Assembly: GCA_050725495.1 (NCBI GenBank)
Contig: JBOHHM010000036.1
Span: forward strand, 1 to 20,037
Direction: 5' to 3'
Source: JBOHHM01 sp050725495
GTDB taxonomy: Bacteria > Pseudomonadota > Gammaproteobacteria > Burkholderiales > Burkholderiaceae_C
DNA length: 20,037 nucleotides
Below, one piece after another: positions 1-7,199 of the stretch; the first letter of the stretch is position 1; each line of letters begins with the position of its first letter. The notes below the pieces were generated by a model. It did not search any database. It saw only the letters and a program-made list of their open reading frames with translations, and was not told the origin of the DNA. A program made the position numbers and the translations under genes.

Positions 1-417
1 CTGCTCGATCAGCAGCACCCTCACCATGGCGTGCGGCAGCGTCAGGTCGGACAGTCGAATGCGCTCGTGCGCGGCCTGTTTGAAGCCCGGGTCGAGCCCG
101 TCGGGGCCGCCAATCACCAGTGCCACGTCGTCGCCTTCGAGTTGCCAGTTCTTGAGCTTGCCGGCCAGCGCCACCGTGGTCACCGTGGCGCCCCGCTCGT
201 CCAGGGCCACGATGCGGCTGCCTTTCGGAATGGCGGCTTCAATTCGCTCGCGCTCGGCGGCGTACAGCGTTTCCAGGGTTTTGGAGCCGCGCGGTTCGGT
301 CTTGACCGCCTTGAGTTCCACCCTGAGCTCGGGCGGAAAGCGCTTGGCGTAGTCGTCGTAAGCGGCTTGTGCCCAGTCGGGCACGCGCTGGCCCACCGCA
401 ACTATCACCAGCTTCAC
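1..417 (-). CDS. rlmH: 23S rRNA (pseudouridine1915-N3)-methyltransferase RlmH, 3' end beyond window
   Basis: RlmH is a small SPOUT-fold enzyme that methylates pseudouridine 1915 in helix 69 of 23S rRNA on assembled ribosomes. The reverse strand reads 139 codons from a GTG at 417 (MKLVIVAVGQRVPDW) to the window edge without a stop. It shows the SPOUT cofactor-loop signature GGPDGLDP and the late segment LPHAMVRVLLIEQ. The family is about 155 residues long, so roughly 16 C-terminal residues, including the usual Tyr/His-rich tail, lie outside the window. The start is only 10 bases after the rsfS stop, so the two are almost certainly co-transcribed, as is common in proteobacteria. The GTG is chosen because it directly precedes the conserved KLxIVAVG strand. 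Identification is from recognised motifs. Confidence 0.93.
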   Translation of the reverse strand, partial: MKLVIVAVGQRVPDWAQAAYDDYAKRFPPELRVELKAVKTEPRGSKTLETLYAAERERIEAAIPKGSRIVALDERGATVTTVALAGKLKNWQLEGDDVALVIGGPDGLDPGFKQAAHERIRLSDLTLPHAMVRVLLIEQ

Positions 418-427
418 GGCAAGGCCC

Positions 428-1051
428 TCAGGCTTTGCGCGCGGCGGCTTTTTTGGCGGGCACCTTGGCGGCCGCTTTCGCTGCTGTTTTCGCCGGCGCT
501 TGGGCAGCCGCCTTCTTGGCCAGAGCTTGAGGTGCCGCCTTTTTTGCTACTGTTTTTGTAGCGGTCCCTGCCTTCTTGGCAGGGGCTTTGGCCCCTTTTG
601 AATCACCGTTGGCCTTGGCCACCGCTTTCTTGGCCGCTGCCTTGGCGGGGGCCGCCACAGCCGGCTTGGGTGCACCGAATTTCAGGCGCACGGGCTTGTC
701 GCCCCAGATCTCTTCGAGGTGGTAGTACTGACGAATGGCGGGCTGCATGATGTGGGCGACCGCCGGGCCGCAGTCCACGATGATCCACTCGCCATTGGCC
801 TCGCCTTCAATGCGGGGTTTAGCAAAGCCCGCACCACGCACGGCATCGCGCACGCTGGCGGCCAGTGCCTTGGTCTGACGGTTCGACGTACCCGATGCCA
901 CAATGACGCGTTCAAACAGCGGCGAGAGATGCTCGGTGTTGAACACCTGGATGTCATGGGCCTTGACATCCTCCAGACCATCGACGATGGCGCGCTGAAG
1001 TTTCTGGGTGTCCTTTTTCGCGGCGGTTTCGGTGTGCGTTTGGGTCGTCAT
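428..1051 (-). CDS. rsfS: Ribosomal silencing factor RsfS with a long Ala/Lys-rich C-terminal tail
   Basis: RsfS (Iojap/RsfA family) binds ribosomal protein L14 and blocks subunit joining when nutrients are scarce. Residues about 15-126 form the family core, with the recognisable stretches SPLFERVIVASGTSNRQ, EGEANGEWIIVDCG and YYHLEEIWGDKP. Bacterial RsfS proteins are usually about 105-130 residues. This one has 207, because residues about 128-207 form a low-complexity tail of repeated AAKKA/APAKKA units, similar to histone-H1-like or nucleoid proteins. The ATG shares one base with the nadD stop (TGATG), so translation is probably coupled. rlmH follows after 10 bases. The tail is in frame and ends in a normal stop just before rlmH, so a frameshift is unlikely. 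Its role is unknown; nonspecific RNA or DNA binding is a plausible guess. Confidence 0.93.
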   Translation of the reverse strand: MTTQTHTETAAKKDTQKLQRAIVDGLEDVKAHDIQVFNTEHLSPLFERVIVASGTSNRQTKALAASVRDAVRGAGFAKPRIEGEANGEWIIVDCGPAVAHIMQPAIRQYYHLEEIWGDKPVRLKFGAPKPAVAAPAKAAAKKAVAKANGDSKGAKAPAKKAGTATKTVAKKAAPQALAKKAAAQAPAKTAAKAAAKVPAKKAAARKA

Positions 1052-1659
1052 CAGGCGGTTCGGTAAAGATGATGTTGTTCAATATAGCGCGCAACCCCGT
1101 CGGGAACCAGATGGGCTACCCCTTGACCCGCGGCCACAAGGGCGCGGATGTTGGTGGCGCTGACGGACATGGGAGGTAGTTGCAAGGCTTCAAACTGCCC
1201 TTGCGGCAGTTTTGAGGGATCAAACAGGCCATGGGTCCCGGTAGATGGGGCGCGTCCAGCTATTGAAATTATAGCAATCTGCAGAATCTCGGGCCATCGG
1301 TGCCAGCTGGGCAGTGCCGCAGCCTGGTCCTCGCCCATGATGAGGAACAGCTGGGCGCCCGCCTGTTCGGCGCGCAATTGCCGCAAGGTGTCGATGGTGT
1401 AGGTCGGGCCGGCGCGCTGCATTTCACGCTCATCGACCACCACCAGCGGCAGATCGGCAAAGGCCAGCCGGGCCATCGCCAACCGGTGGCCAGCAGCGCT
1501 GAGCGGCCTCGGCTTGTGCCAGGCATGACCAGTGGGAAACACGCGCAACTCATCGAGCTGCAGCTGCCGAACGGCGGCCTGGACCAGGGCGACATGGGCG
1601 TTGTGGGGGGGGTCAAACGAGCCACCGAACACGCCTATGCGGCTGAGGCGGGCCGTCAC
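1051..1659 (-). CDS. nadD: Nicotinate-nucleotide adenylyltransferase NadD
   Basis: NadD joins nicotinate mononucleotide and ATP to make deamido-NAD in NAD biosynthesis. The protein opens with the nucleotidyltransferase motif GGSFDPPHNAH (residues about 12-22). It contains TYTIDTLR (86-93), MGEDQ (about 108-112), and the C-terminal SVSATNIR (165-172), which matches the family ISxTxIR nucleotide-binding motif. The frame is open further upstream, to an ATG at 1821, but that region lies inside hemF. The GTG at 1659 overlaps the hemF stop as GTGA, is preceded by GGGAG, and gives 202 residues, the usual size. The stop overlaps the rsfS start by one base. Residues 127-135 (QIAIISIAG) are encoded across a GCTAT-N7-ATAGC palindrome that recurs elsewhere in the window. 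Confidence 0.92.
   Translation of the reverse strand: MTARLSRIGVFGGSFDPPHNAHVALVQAAVRQLQLDELRVFPTGHAWHKPRPLSAAGHRLAMARLAFADLPLVVVDEREMQRAGPTYTIDTLRQLRAEQAGAQLFLIMGEDQAAALPSWHRWPEILQIAIISIAGRAPSTGTHGLFDPSKLPQGQFEALQLPPMSVSATNIRALVAAGQGVAHLVPDGVARYIEQHHLYRTA
1259..1275. repeat. Palindromic repeat GCTAT-N7-ATAGC, copy A (inside nadD)
   Basis: GCTAT-TGAAATT-ATAGC lies inside nadD. On the coding strand it reads GCT ATA ATT TCA ATA GCT (Ala-Ile-Ile-Ser-Ile-Ala), in a hydrophobic strand of the protein. It has the same core and spacing as the copies at 9242, 10401 and 13303. Confidence 0.75.
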
Positions 1660-2582
1660 ACCCACTCCCGGCGCGGCAGGAAGCTCTTGTACAGATTCTC
1701 CTCGGGCGAGCCGCTCTCGGGCTGATGCTGGTAGGACCAGCTCGCGAGCGGAGGCATGGACAACAGAATCGATTCCGTGCGCCCCCCCGACTGCAGGCCG
1801 AAATGCGTGCCGCGGTCCCACACCAGGTTGAATTCGACATAGCGCCCACGGCGGTACAGCTGGAAGCTGCGCTCGCGCTCGCCCCAGGCCATGTCCTTGC
1901 GCCGCTGCACGATGGGCAGGTAGGCGTCCAGAAATGCGTCGCCGACCGCGCTCATCATGGCAAAGCTGCGCTCAAAGCCCAGTTCGGAAAAATCGTCGAA
2001 GAACACGCCGCCGATGCCGCGCTGCTCGTCGCGGTGCTTCAAATAAAAATACTCGTCGCACCAAGCCTTGAAGCGCGGATATTTGTCGCTGCCGAAGGGC
2101 GCCAGCGCGTTCTTGCAGACCGTGTGGAAATGGGCGGCGTCTTCCTCGAAGCCATAGTAGGGCGTGAGGTCCATGCCACCGCCAAACCAGCAGACCGGCT
2201 CCTGGCCGGGCGCGGTGGCGGCCAGCATGCGCACATTCATGTGGACTGTGGGCACATAGGGGTTGAGCGGGTGAAACACCAGCGACACGCCCATGGCTTC
2301 GAACGGCGCGCCCGCCAGTTCGGGCCGGTGCTGGGTCGCCGAGGGCGGCAGCTGGGGGCCGCGCACATCGGAGAAACCGCAGCCGGCACGCTCGAAAACA
2401 GTCCCGCCTTCCAGGATTTTGGTGAGGCCCTCGCCCTGCAGCGGCTCGTCCGGCTGCTTCTTCCAGGGGTCGGCGACAAAGGCCTCAGGCCCGGCGCCGT
2501 CTATGGCCGCAATGGACGAGGTGATGCGCTGCTGCAGGCCCAGCAGGTAGTCTCGGACCGAGGCGACGTTGGGAATGCTCAT
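1656..2582 (-). CDS. hemF: Aerobic coproporphyrinogen III oxidase HemF
   Basis: HemF performs the oxygen-dependent oxidative decarboxylation of coproporphyrinogen III to protoporphyrinogen IX in haem synthesis, in the cytoplasm. At 308 residues it fits the family (about 300). Conserved blocks include NPYVPTVHMNVR (about 107-118), CWFGGGMDLTPYYGFEED (131-148), DEYFYLKHRDEQRGIGG (176-192), and the late GRYVEFNLVWDRGT and GGRTESILLSMPP segments. Conserved histidines of the active-site region are present (H114, H151, H153, H183). The ATG at 2582 is preceded by GAGG, which overlaps the purD stop region; the gap to purD is 6 bases. The stop overlaps the nadD GTG by 4 bases. A haem gene between purine and NAD genes is a usual arrangement in Burkholderiales, as far as I recall. 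Confidence 0.96.
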   Translation of the reverse strand: MSIPNVASVRDYLLGLQQRITSSIAAIDGAGPEAFVADPWKKQPDEPLQGEGLTKILEGGTVFERAGCGFSDVRGPQLPPSATQHRPELAGAPFEAMGVSLVFHPLNPYVPTVHMNVRMLAATAPGQEPVCWFGGGMDLTPYYGFEEDAAHFHTVCKNALAPFGSDKYPRFKAWCDEYFYLKHRDEQRGIGGVFFDDFSELGFERSFAMMSAVGDAFLDAYLPIVQRRKDMAWGERERSFQLYRRGRYVEFNLVWDRGTHFGLQSGGRTESILLSMPPLASWSYQHQPESGSPEENLYKSFLPRREWV

Positions 2583-2588
2583 GGGACC

Positions 2589-3869
2589 TCAGCTTTTGAC
2601 CGCCCGGTAACCAATGTCCTTGCGGTACTGCATGCCGTCGAAGTGGATGCCGCGCGTCACTTCGTAAGCGCGTTGCTGGGCCAGCTTCACGCTCTCGGCC
2701 AGGGCCGTGACGCACAGAACCCGCCCGCCGGCGGTGCTGACCACGCCGTCCTTCATGACGGTGCCGGCATGAAACACCATGGCATCGTCGGCATCCTTGG
2801 GCAGTCCGGTGATGATGTCCCCCTTGCGCGGGTTCAGCGGATAGCCGGGCGCGGCCATCACCACGCCGAGCGCCGTACGGCGATCCCAGTGCAGCTCGAC
2901 CTGGTCGAGCGTGCCCGAGGTGGCCGCCATCATCACCTCGTACAGATCCGACTTCAGGCGCATCATGATGGGCTGGGTCTCGGGGTCGCCCATGCGGCAG
3001 TTGAATTCCAGCGTCTTGGGCCGGCCCTGGGCATCGATCATCAGCCCGGCGTAGAGGAAGCCAGTATAGGGAATGCCGTCCTTTTCCATGCCGCGGATCG
3101 TGGGCAGGATGATTTCGCGCATGGCGCGGGCGTGCACATCGGCCGTGACCACGGGCGCCGGTGAATAAGCGCCCATGCCGCCGGTGTTGGGGCCTTGATC
3201 GCCGTCGAGCAGGCGCTTGTGGTCCTGGCTGGTGGCCAGCGCCGTGACGTTCTTGCCATCGCACAGCACGATGAAACTGGCTTCCTCGCCGGCGAGGAAT
3301 TCCTCGATCACGACGCGCGCACCGCCCACGTTATGGGTGACGCCGAGCTTGTTGTCCAGCAGCATGAAGTCAATCGCCTCATGGGCCTCGGCGACGGTCA
3401 TGGCCACCACCACGCCCTTGCCAGCGGCCAGGCCGTCGGCCTTGACCACGATGGGCGCGCCCTTGGCATCGACATAGGCGTGCGCTGCCGCCGGGTCGGA
3501 GAAGGTGTCGTACTCGGCCGTCGGAATGCCGTGGCGCTTCATGAAGGCCTTGGAAAAGGCCTTGGAGCTCTCCAGCTGGGCAGCGGCCCGGGTCGGCCCG
3601 AACACCCGCAGGCCATGCTGGCGGAACTCGTCGACCACGCCGGCGGCCAGCGGCGCCTCCGGCCCGACCACCGTCAATGCTATCTTTTCTGCAGCAGCCC
3701 AGGCCCTCAATTCCTGGACGTCCGTGATGTTGATGTTCTCAAGCCGGGGGTCGCGGGCAGTTCCGCCGTTGCCAGGGGCCACATAGACCATTTGCACCTT
3801 GGGCGACTGGGCCAGTTTCCAGGCCAGGGCATGTTCGCGGCCACCGCCGCCAATGACGAGTACTTTCAT
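2589..3869 (-). CDS. purD: Phosphoribosylamine-glycine ligase PurD
   Basis: PurD (GAR synthetase) condenses 5-phosphoribosylamine and glycine with ATP, the second step of de novo purine synthesis. The 426-residue protein has the expected order: an N-terminal domain starting MKVLVIGGGGREHALAWKL, the TVVGPEAPL stretch, an ATP-grasp core with IVVKADGLAAGKGVV, the metal-site motif EFNCRMGDPETQ, and a C-terminal domain ending near GMQYRKDIGYRAV. The length matches the family (about 425-430). The start ATG overlaps the yebC stop as ATGA, indicating translational coupling, and no strong Shine-Dalgarno is visible. hemF follows after 6 bases. Nothing is missing from the catalytic motifs. Confidence 0.97.
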   Translation of the reverse strand: MKVLVIGGGGREHALAWKLAQSPKVQMVYVAPGNGGTARDPRLENINITDVQELRAWAAAEKIALTVVGPEAPLAAGVVDEFRQHGLRVFGPTRAAAQLESSKAFSKAFMKRHGIPTAEYDTFSDPAAAHAYVDAKGAPIVVKADGLAAGKGVVVAMTVAEAHEAIDFMLLDNKLGVTHNVGGARVVIEEFLAGEEASFIVLCDGKNVTALATSQDHKRLLDGDQGPNTGGMGAYSPAPVVTADVHARAMREIILPTIRGMEKDGIPYTGFLYAGLMIDAQGRPKTLEFNCRMGDPETQPIMMRLKSDLYEVMMAATSGTLDQVELHWDRRTALGVVMAAPGYPLNPRKGDIITGLPKDADDAMVFHAGTVMKDGVVSTAGGRVLCVTALAESVKLAQQRAYEVTRGIHFDGMQYRKDIGYRAVKS

Positions 3870-4585
3870 AGGGCAGCGTTGTGGTAGACCTCTTGCACAT
3901 CGTCCAGGTCTTCGAGCGCATCGAGAAGCTTTTGCATCTTCAGGGCATCGTCGCGGCCAAGCTCGATGGTGTTCTCGGCGCGCATCGTCACCTCGGCCAC
4001 TTCGGGCTTCAGGCCGGCGGCCTCCAGCGCATTCTTCACGGCCTCGAAGTCGGCGTTGGCCGTCAGCACCTCGATGGCGCCGTCTTCGTCGGTGATCACA
4101 TCCTCGGCGCCAGCCTCCAGCGCGACTTCCATGAGCTTGTCTTCGCTCGTGCCCGGCGCATAAATCAGCTGGCCGCAGTGCTTGAACTGAAAGGCCACCG
4201 AGCCTTCCGTGCCCATGTTGCCGCCATGCTTGGCAAAGGCGTGGCGCACTTCGGCCACGGTGCGCACGCGGTTGTCGGTCATGGTGTCGACGATGATGGC
4301 CGCGCCGCCGATGCCGTAGCCCTCGTAGCGGATTTCCTCGTAGCTCACGCCCTCGAGGTTGCCCGTGGCCTTGTCGATGTTGCGCTTGATGGTGTCGGCC
4401 GGCATGTTGGCGGCCTTGGCCTTGTCCACGGCCAGCCGCAGGCGCGGGTTGGCGCTCAGGTCGCCGCCGCCTTGGCGCGCCGCAACCATGATTTCACGGA
4501 TCACGCGGGTCCAGATCTTGCCCCGTTTCTCGTCCTGGCGGCCCTTGCGGTGCTGAATATTCGCCCATTTACTGTGTCCAGCCAC
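3866..4585 (-). CDS. yebC: YebC/PmpR (TACO1) family protein
   Basis: This is a full-length (239 residues) YebC/TACO1 family member, starting MAGHSKWANIQHRKGRQD, the family's signature N terminus. Other typical blocks are AARQGGGDLSANPRLRLAVDKA, MPADTIKRNIDKATG, YEGYGIGGAAIIVD and KHGGNMGTEGSVAFQF. Family members have been described as transcriptional regulators (PmpR), and more recently as translation factors that help ribosomes through difficult sequences such as proline runs. Which applies here cannot be told from sequence. The start is a GTG at 4585, with AAGGA about 7 bases upstream. It is the first gene of the leftward operon, and its stop overlaps purD by 4 bases. The 79 bases upstream are shared with the divergent yjgR-like gene, so the operon promoter probably lies there. 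Confidence 0.95.
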   Translation of the reverse strand: MAGHSKWANIQHRKGRQDEKRGKIWTRVIREIMVAARQGGGDLSANPRLRLAVDKAKAANMPADTIKRNIDKATGNLEGVSYEEIRYEGYGIGGAAIIVDTMTDNRVRTVAEVRHAFAKHGGNMGTEGSVAFQFKHCGQLIYAPGTSEDKLMEVALEAGAEDVITDEDGAIEVLTANADFEAVKNALEAAGLKPEVAEVTMRAENTIELGRDDALKMQKLLDALEDLDDVQEVYHNAAL

Positions 4586-4601
4586 GGGAAATCCTTCTTC
4601 A

Positions 4602-4630
4602 TTGATTTAATCTACAGCCTCGATTTTACT
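4602..4630 (+). promoter_or_regulatory. Possible sigma-70 promoter for the yjgR-like gene
   Basis: In the divergent 79-base gap between yebC and the yjgR-like gene, TTGATT (4602-4607) and TTTACT (4625-4630) are separated by 17 bases. Each hexamer matches the sigma-70 consensus at 4 of 6 positions. The gap is AT-rich compared with its surroundings, and a good ribosome-binding site (GAGGAA, 4652-4657) follows. This is a weak pattern-based call; no equally good leftward promoter was found for yebC. Confidence 0.28.
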
Positions 4631-4664
4631 TTTCCCCCTCCAGGCAACCCCGAGGAACCTCCAT

Positions 4665-6164
4665 ATGGCCGAGCCGCTGCTGATTGCCAAGAACGCCACC
4701 ACCGAATGCCAGCTCCTGCCTGGCCTGGCCAACCGCCACGGCCTGATCACCGGCGCCACCGGCACCGGCAAGACCGTGACCCTGCAAACCCTGGCTGAGA
4801 ACTTCTCGGCCATCGGCGTACCGGTGTTCATGGCCGACGTCAAGGGCGACCTCACCGGCATCAGCCAGGCTGGCGGCATCGGCGAGAAACTAGCCGCCGT
4901 GCTGCAGGAGCGCGGCATCGCCCTGCCCGAGCCGCTGGCCTGCCCGACGACGCTGTGGGACGTGTTCGGCGAGCAAGGGCATCCGGTGCGCGCCACGATT
5001 TCCGACATGGGCCCGCTGCTGCTGGGGCGCATGCTCAACCTCAACGAGACCCAGTCCGGCGTGCTCAACCTGGCCTTCAAAATCGCCGACGACAACGGCC
5101 TGCTGCTGCTCGACCTCAAGGACCTGCGCGCCATGCTGCAGCATGTAGGCGACCACGCCAGCGAATTCACCACCGAGTACGGCAACATCAGCGCGGCCAG
5201 CGTGGGCGCGATCCAGCGCGGGCTGCTGCAGATCGAAGCCCAGGGCGGCGAGCGCTTCTTCGGCGAGCCCATGCTCAACATCAGCGACTTCATGCAGACC
5301 GACGCCACGGGCAAGGGCCTGGTCAACATCCTGGCCGCCGACAAGCTGCTGAATTCGCCGCGGCTGTACGCCACTTTCCTGCTCTGGATGCTGTCGGAGC
5401 TGTTCGAGCAGCTGCCCGAGATCGGCGACCCCGAGAAGCCCAAGCTGGTGTTTTTCTTCGACGAGGCCCACCTGCTGTTCAACGAGGCGCCCAAGGTGCT
5501 GGTGGAACGTATCGAACTCGTGGTGCGGCTGGTGCGGTCCAAGGGCGTGGGCGTGTATTTCGTGACGCAGAACCCGCTGGATATTCCCGACTCCGTGCTG
5601 GCCCAGCTGGGCCACCGCGTCCAGCATGCGCTGCGCGCCTTCACGCCGCGCGACCAGAAGGCCGTCAAGGCCACGGCCCAGACCATGCGGCAAAAACCCG
5701 GCCTGGACATCGAGGCGGCGATCACCGAGCTGGCCGTGGGCGAGGCGCTGGTGAGCTTTCTCGACGCCAAGGGCCGGCCCGGCATCACCGAGCGCGTCTA
5801 TGTGCTGCCGCCCGCCAGCCAGATCGGCCCGATCACGCCAGCCCAGCGTCAGGCCCTGCTGCAAAGCTCGCTGGTGGCCGGCGTCTACGAAAAAACCGAG
5901 GACCGCGAATCGGCCTATGAAAAGCTCAAAGGCCGGGTTGAAACCGCCCCGGCAGATGCCGGCCATCCTTCCCAGGAGTCCTCCGGCGGCCTGCTCGGCG
6001 GCCTCAGCGACGTGCTGTTCGGCTCCACCGGCCCGCGTGGCGGCAAGCACGAGGGACTGGCCCAGGCCATGGCCAAGTCGGCGGTGCGCACCATCGGCTC
6101 GGCGGTGGGGCGCGAAATCATCCGCGGCGTGCTCGGCAGCATCCTGGGCGGCAAAAAGCGCTGA
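4665..6164 (+). CDS. HerA-like ATPase, YjgR/DUF853 family
   Basis: This 499-residue P-loop ATPase belongs to the HerA/FtsK superfamily branch typified by E. coli YjgR (DUF853). Walker A is GATGTGKT (30-37), and Walker B is LVFFFDEAH within 261-269. Family-typical stretches are VFMADVKGDLTGI (about 54-66), TLWDVFGEQGHPVRATISDMGP, and GVYFVTQNPLDIPDSVLAQLGHRVQHAL, which contains a sensor-like TQN. The C-terminal 60 or so residues are Gly/Ser-rich and end GSILGGKKR. The biological role of YjgR proteins is unsettled; DNA translocase or helicase-like activity is inferred from HerA. The ATG at 4665 has GAGGAA 7 bases upstream. The downstream ammonia-lyase begins 8 bases after the stop, so the two are probably co-transcribed. 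Confidence 0.9.
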   Translation: MAEPLLIAKNATTECQLLPGLANRHGLITGATGTGKTVTLQTLAENFSAIGVPVFMADVKGDLTGISQAGGIGEKLAAVLQERGIALPEPLACPTTLWDVFGEQGHPVRATISDMGPLLLGRMLNLNETQSGVLNLAFKIADDNGLLLLDLKDLRAMLQHVGDHASEFTTEYGNISAASVGAIQRGLLQIEAQGGERFFGEPMLNISDFMQTDATGKGLVNILAADKLLNSPRLYATFLLWMLSELFEQLPEIGDPEKPKLVFFFDEAHLLFNEAPKVLVERIELVVRLVRSKGVGVYFVTQNPLDIPDSVLAQLGHRVQHALRAFTPRDQKAVKATAQTMRQKPGLDIEAAITELAVGEALVSFLDAKGRPGITERVYVLPPASQIGPITPAQRQALLQSSLVAGVYEKTEDRESAYEKLKGRVETAPADAGHPSQESSGGLLGGLSDVLFGSTGPRGGKHEGLAQAMAKSAVRTIGSAVGREIIRGVLGSILGGKKR

Positions 6165-6172
6165 GGACCGCC

Positions 6173-7132
6173 ATGAACTTACCCAGCTACGACGACGTTG
6201 CGGCCGCGGCCCGCCGACTCGAAGGCCATGCCCACCGCACCCCGGTGCTGCGCTCGCGCATGGCCGACGAGCGCTTGGGAGCGCAGGTATTTTTCAAATG
6301 CGAGAACTTCCAGCGCATGGGCGCGTTCAAGTTTCGCGGGGCTTTCAATGCGCTGTCCCAGTTCACGCCCGAGCAGCGCAAGGCCGGGGTGCTGGCCTTT
6401 TCGTCGGGCAACCACGCCCAGGCGATCGCGCTGTCGGCCCGCATCCTGGGCCTGCCGGCCGCGATCGTGATGCCGCTGGACGCACCGGCGGCCAAGCTGG
6501 CGGCCACGCGCGGCTATGGCGCCGAGGTCATCACCTACGACCGTTTCAGCGAGGACCGCGAGGCCATCAGCCAGCGCCTGGCCGCCGAGCGCGGCATGAC
6601 GCTGATCCCGCCCTACGACCACGCCCATGTGCTGGCCGGCCAGGGCACGGCGGCCAAGGAGTTGATCGAGGAAGCCGGCCCGCTCGATGCCTTGTTTGTC
6701 TGCCTGGGCGGCGGTGGCCTGCTCAGCGGCTCGGCGCTGGCCGCGCGCGCCCTGTCGCCGCACTGCAAGGTCTATGGTGTGGAGCCCGAAGCCGGCAATG
6801 ACGGCCAGCAGTCGCTGCGCAGCGGCCAGATCGTGCGCATCGCCACGCCCCAAACCATTGCCGATGGCGCGCAAACCCAGCACCTGGGACAGCTGACCTT
6901 TGCCATCATCCGCCGCGATGTCGACGACATCCTCACCGCGAGCGATACGCAGCTCGTTGCAGCGATGCGCTTTTTCGCCGAACGCATGAAGATGGTGGTG
7001 GAACCCACGGGTGCCTTGAGTTTCGCTGGCGCGCAGCAGGCTGGCCCGCCGCTCAAAGGCGCACGTGTGGGCGTGATCGTCAGCGGCGGCAATGTCGATT
7101 TGAAGCGCTATGCGCAGCTTCTGGCGAACTGA
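6173..7132 (+). CDS. PLP-dependent ammonia-lyase, threo-3-hydroxyaspartate/serine-threonine dehydratase type
   Basis: This is a fold-type II PLP enzyme of 319 residues. The Schiff-base lysine is K53 in FQRMGAFKFRGAF. The substrate-carboxylate loop is SSGNHAQ (77-83), the phosphate-binding glycine loop is GGGG (179-182), and the base-contacting SGGN is at 304-307. E204, G208 and D210 reproduce the E-x3-A/G-x-D spacing that binds Mg/Mn in mammalian serine racemase. It lacks the C-terminal ACT domain of biosynthetic IlvA. These features fit the serine racemase and threo-3-hydroxy-L-aspartate ammonia-lyase subfamily. The exact substrate (3-hydroxyaspartate, serine or threonine) is not determined by sequence alone. 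It starts 8 bases after the yjgR-like gene and ends 67 bases before the Urc1-like gene, so it may be transcribed into the pyrimidine cluster. Confidence 0.85.
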   Translation: MNLPSYDDVAAAARRLEGHAHRTPVLRSRMADERLGAQVFFKCENFQRMGAFKFRGAFNALSQFTPEQRKAGVLAFSSGNHAQAIALSARILGLPAAIVMPLDAPAAKLAATRGYGAEVITYDRFSEDREAISQRLAAERGMTLIPPYDHAHVLAGQGTAAKELIEEAGPLDALFVCLGGGGLLSGSALAARALSPHCKVYGVEPEAGNDGQQSLRSGQIVRIATPQTIADGAQTQHLGQLTFAIIRRDVDDILTASDTQLVAAMRFFAERMKMVVEPTGALSFAGAQQAGPPLKGARVGVIVSGGNVDLKRYAQLLAN

Positions 7133-7150
7133 ACCGTCACCCTTGAGGGC

Positions 7151-7179
7151 TTGCCAGCTGCAGGACGGATCGGTACATT
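7151..7179 (+). promoter_or_regulatory. Candidate sigma-70 promoter for the urc1-urc4-upp cluster
   Basis: Upstream of the Urc1-like gene, TTGCCA (7151-7156, 5 of 6 to consensus) is followed after exactly 17 bases by TACATT (7174-7179, 4 of 6). Initiation would fall near 7186, leaving a short leader with the GAGGAG ribosome-binding site just before the ATG at 7200. This would let the pyrimidine genes be expressed separately from the two upstream genes. The call is from pattern only. Confidence 0.4.
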
Positions 7180-7199
7180 GCTTTTTTTGAGGAGCAGCA

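Noticed and set aside
428..671. RsfS tail as a frameshift artefact
   Set aside because: The frame is continuous, the tail composition is coherent throughout, and it ends at a stop just before the rlmH start.
1660..1821. Longer nadD start (54 extra codons)
   Set aside because: The extra part lies inside hemF; the GTG at 1659 with GGGAG upstream places the GGSFDPPH motif near the N terminus as usual.
1725..3164. A 479-codon plus-strand frame opposite hemF and purD
   Set aside because: It spans two well-supported genes on the other strand and has no domain.
3679..3695. Possible further copy of the palindrome in purD (GCTAT, then GCAGC after 7 bases)
   Set aside because: Only three of five right-arm bases match, and the encoded residues fit normal PurD sequence, so chance is a sufficient explanation.
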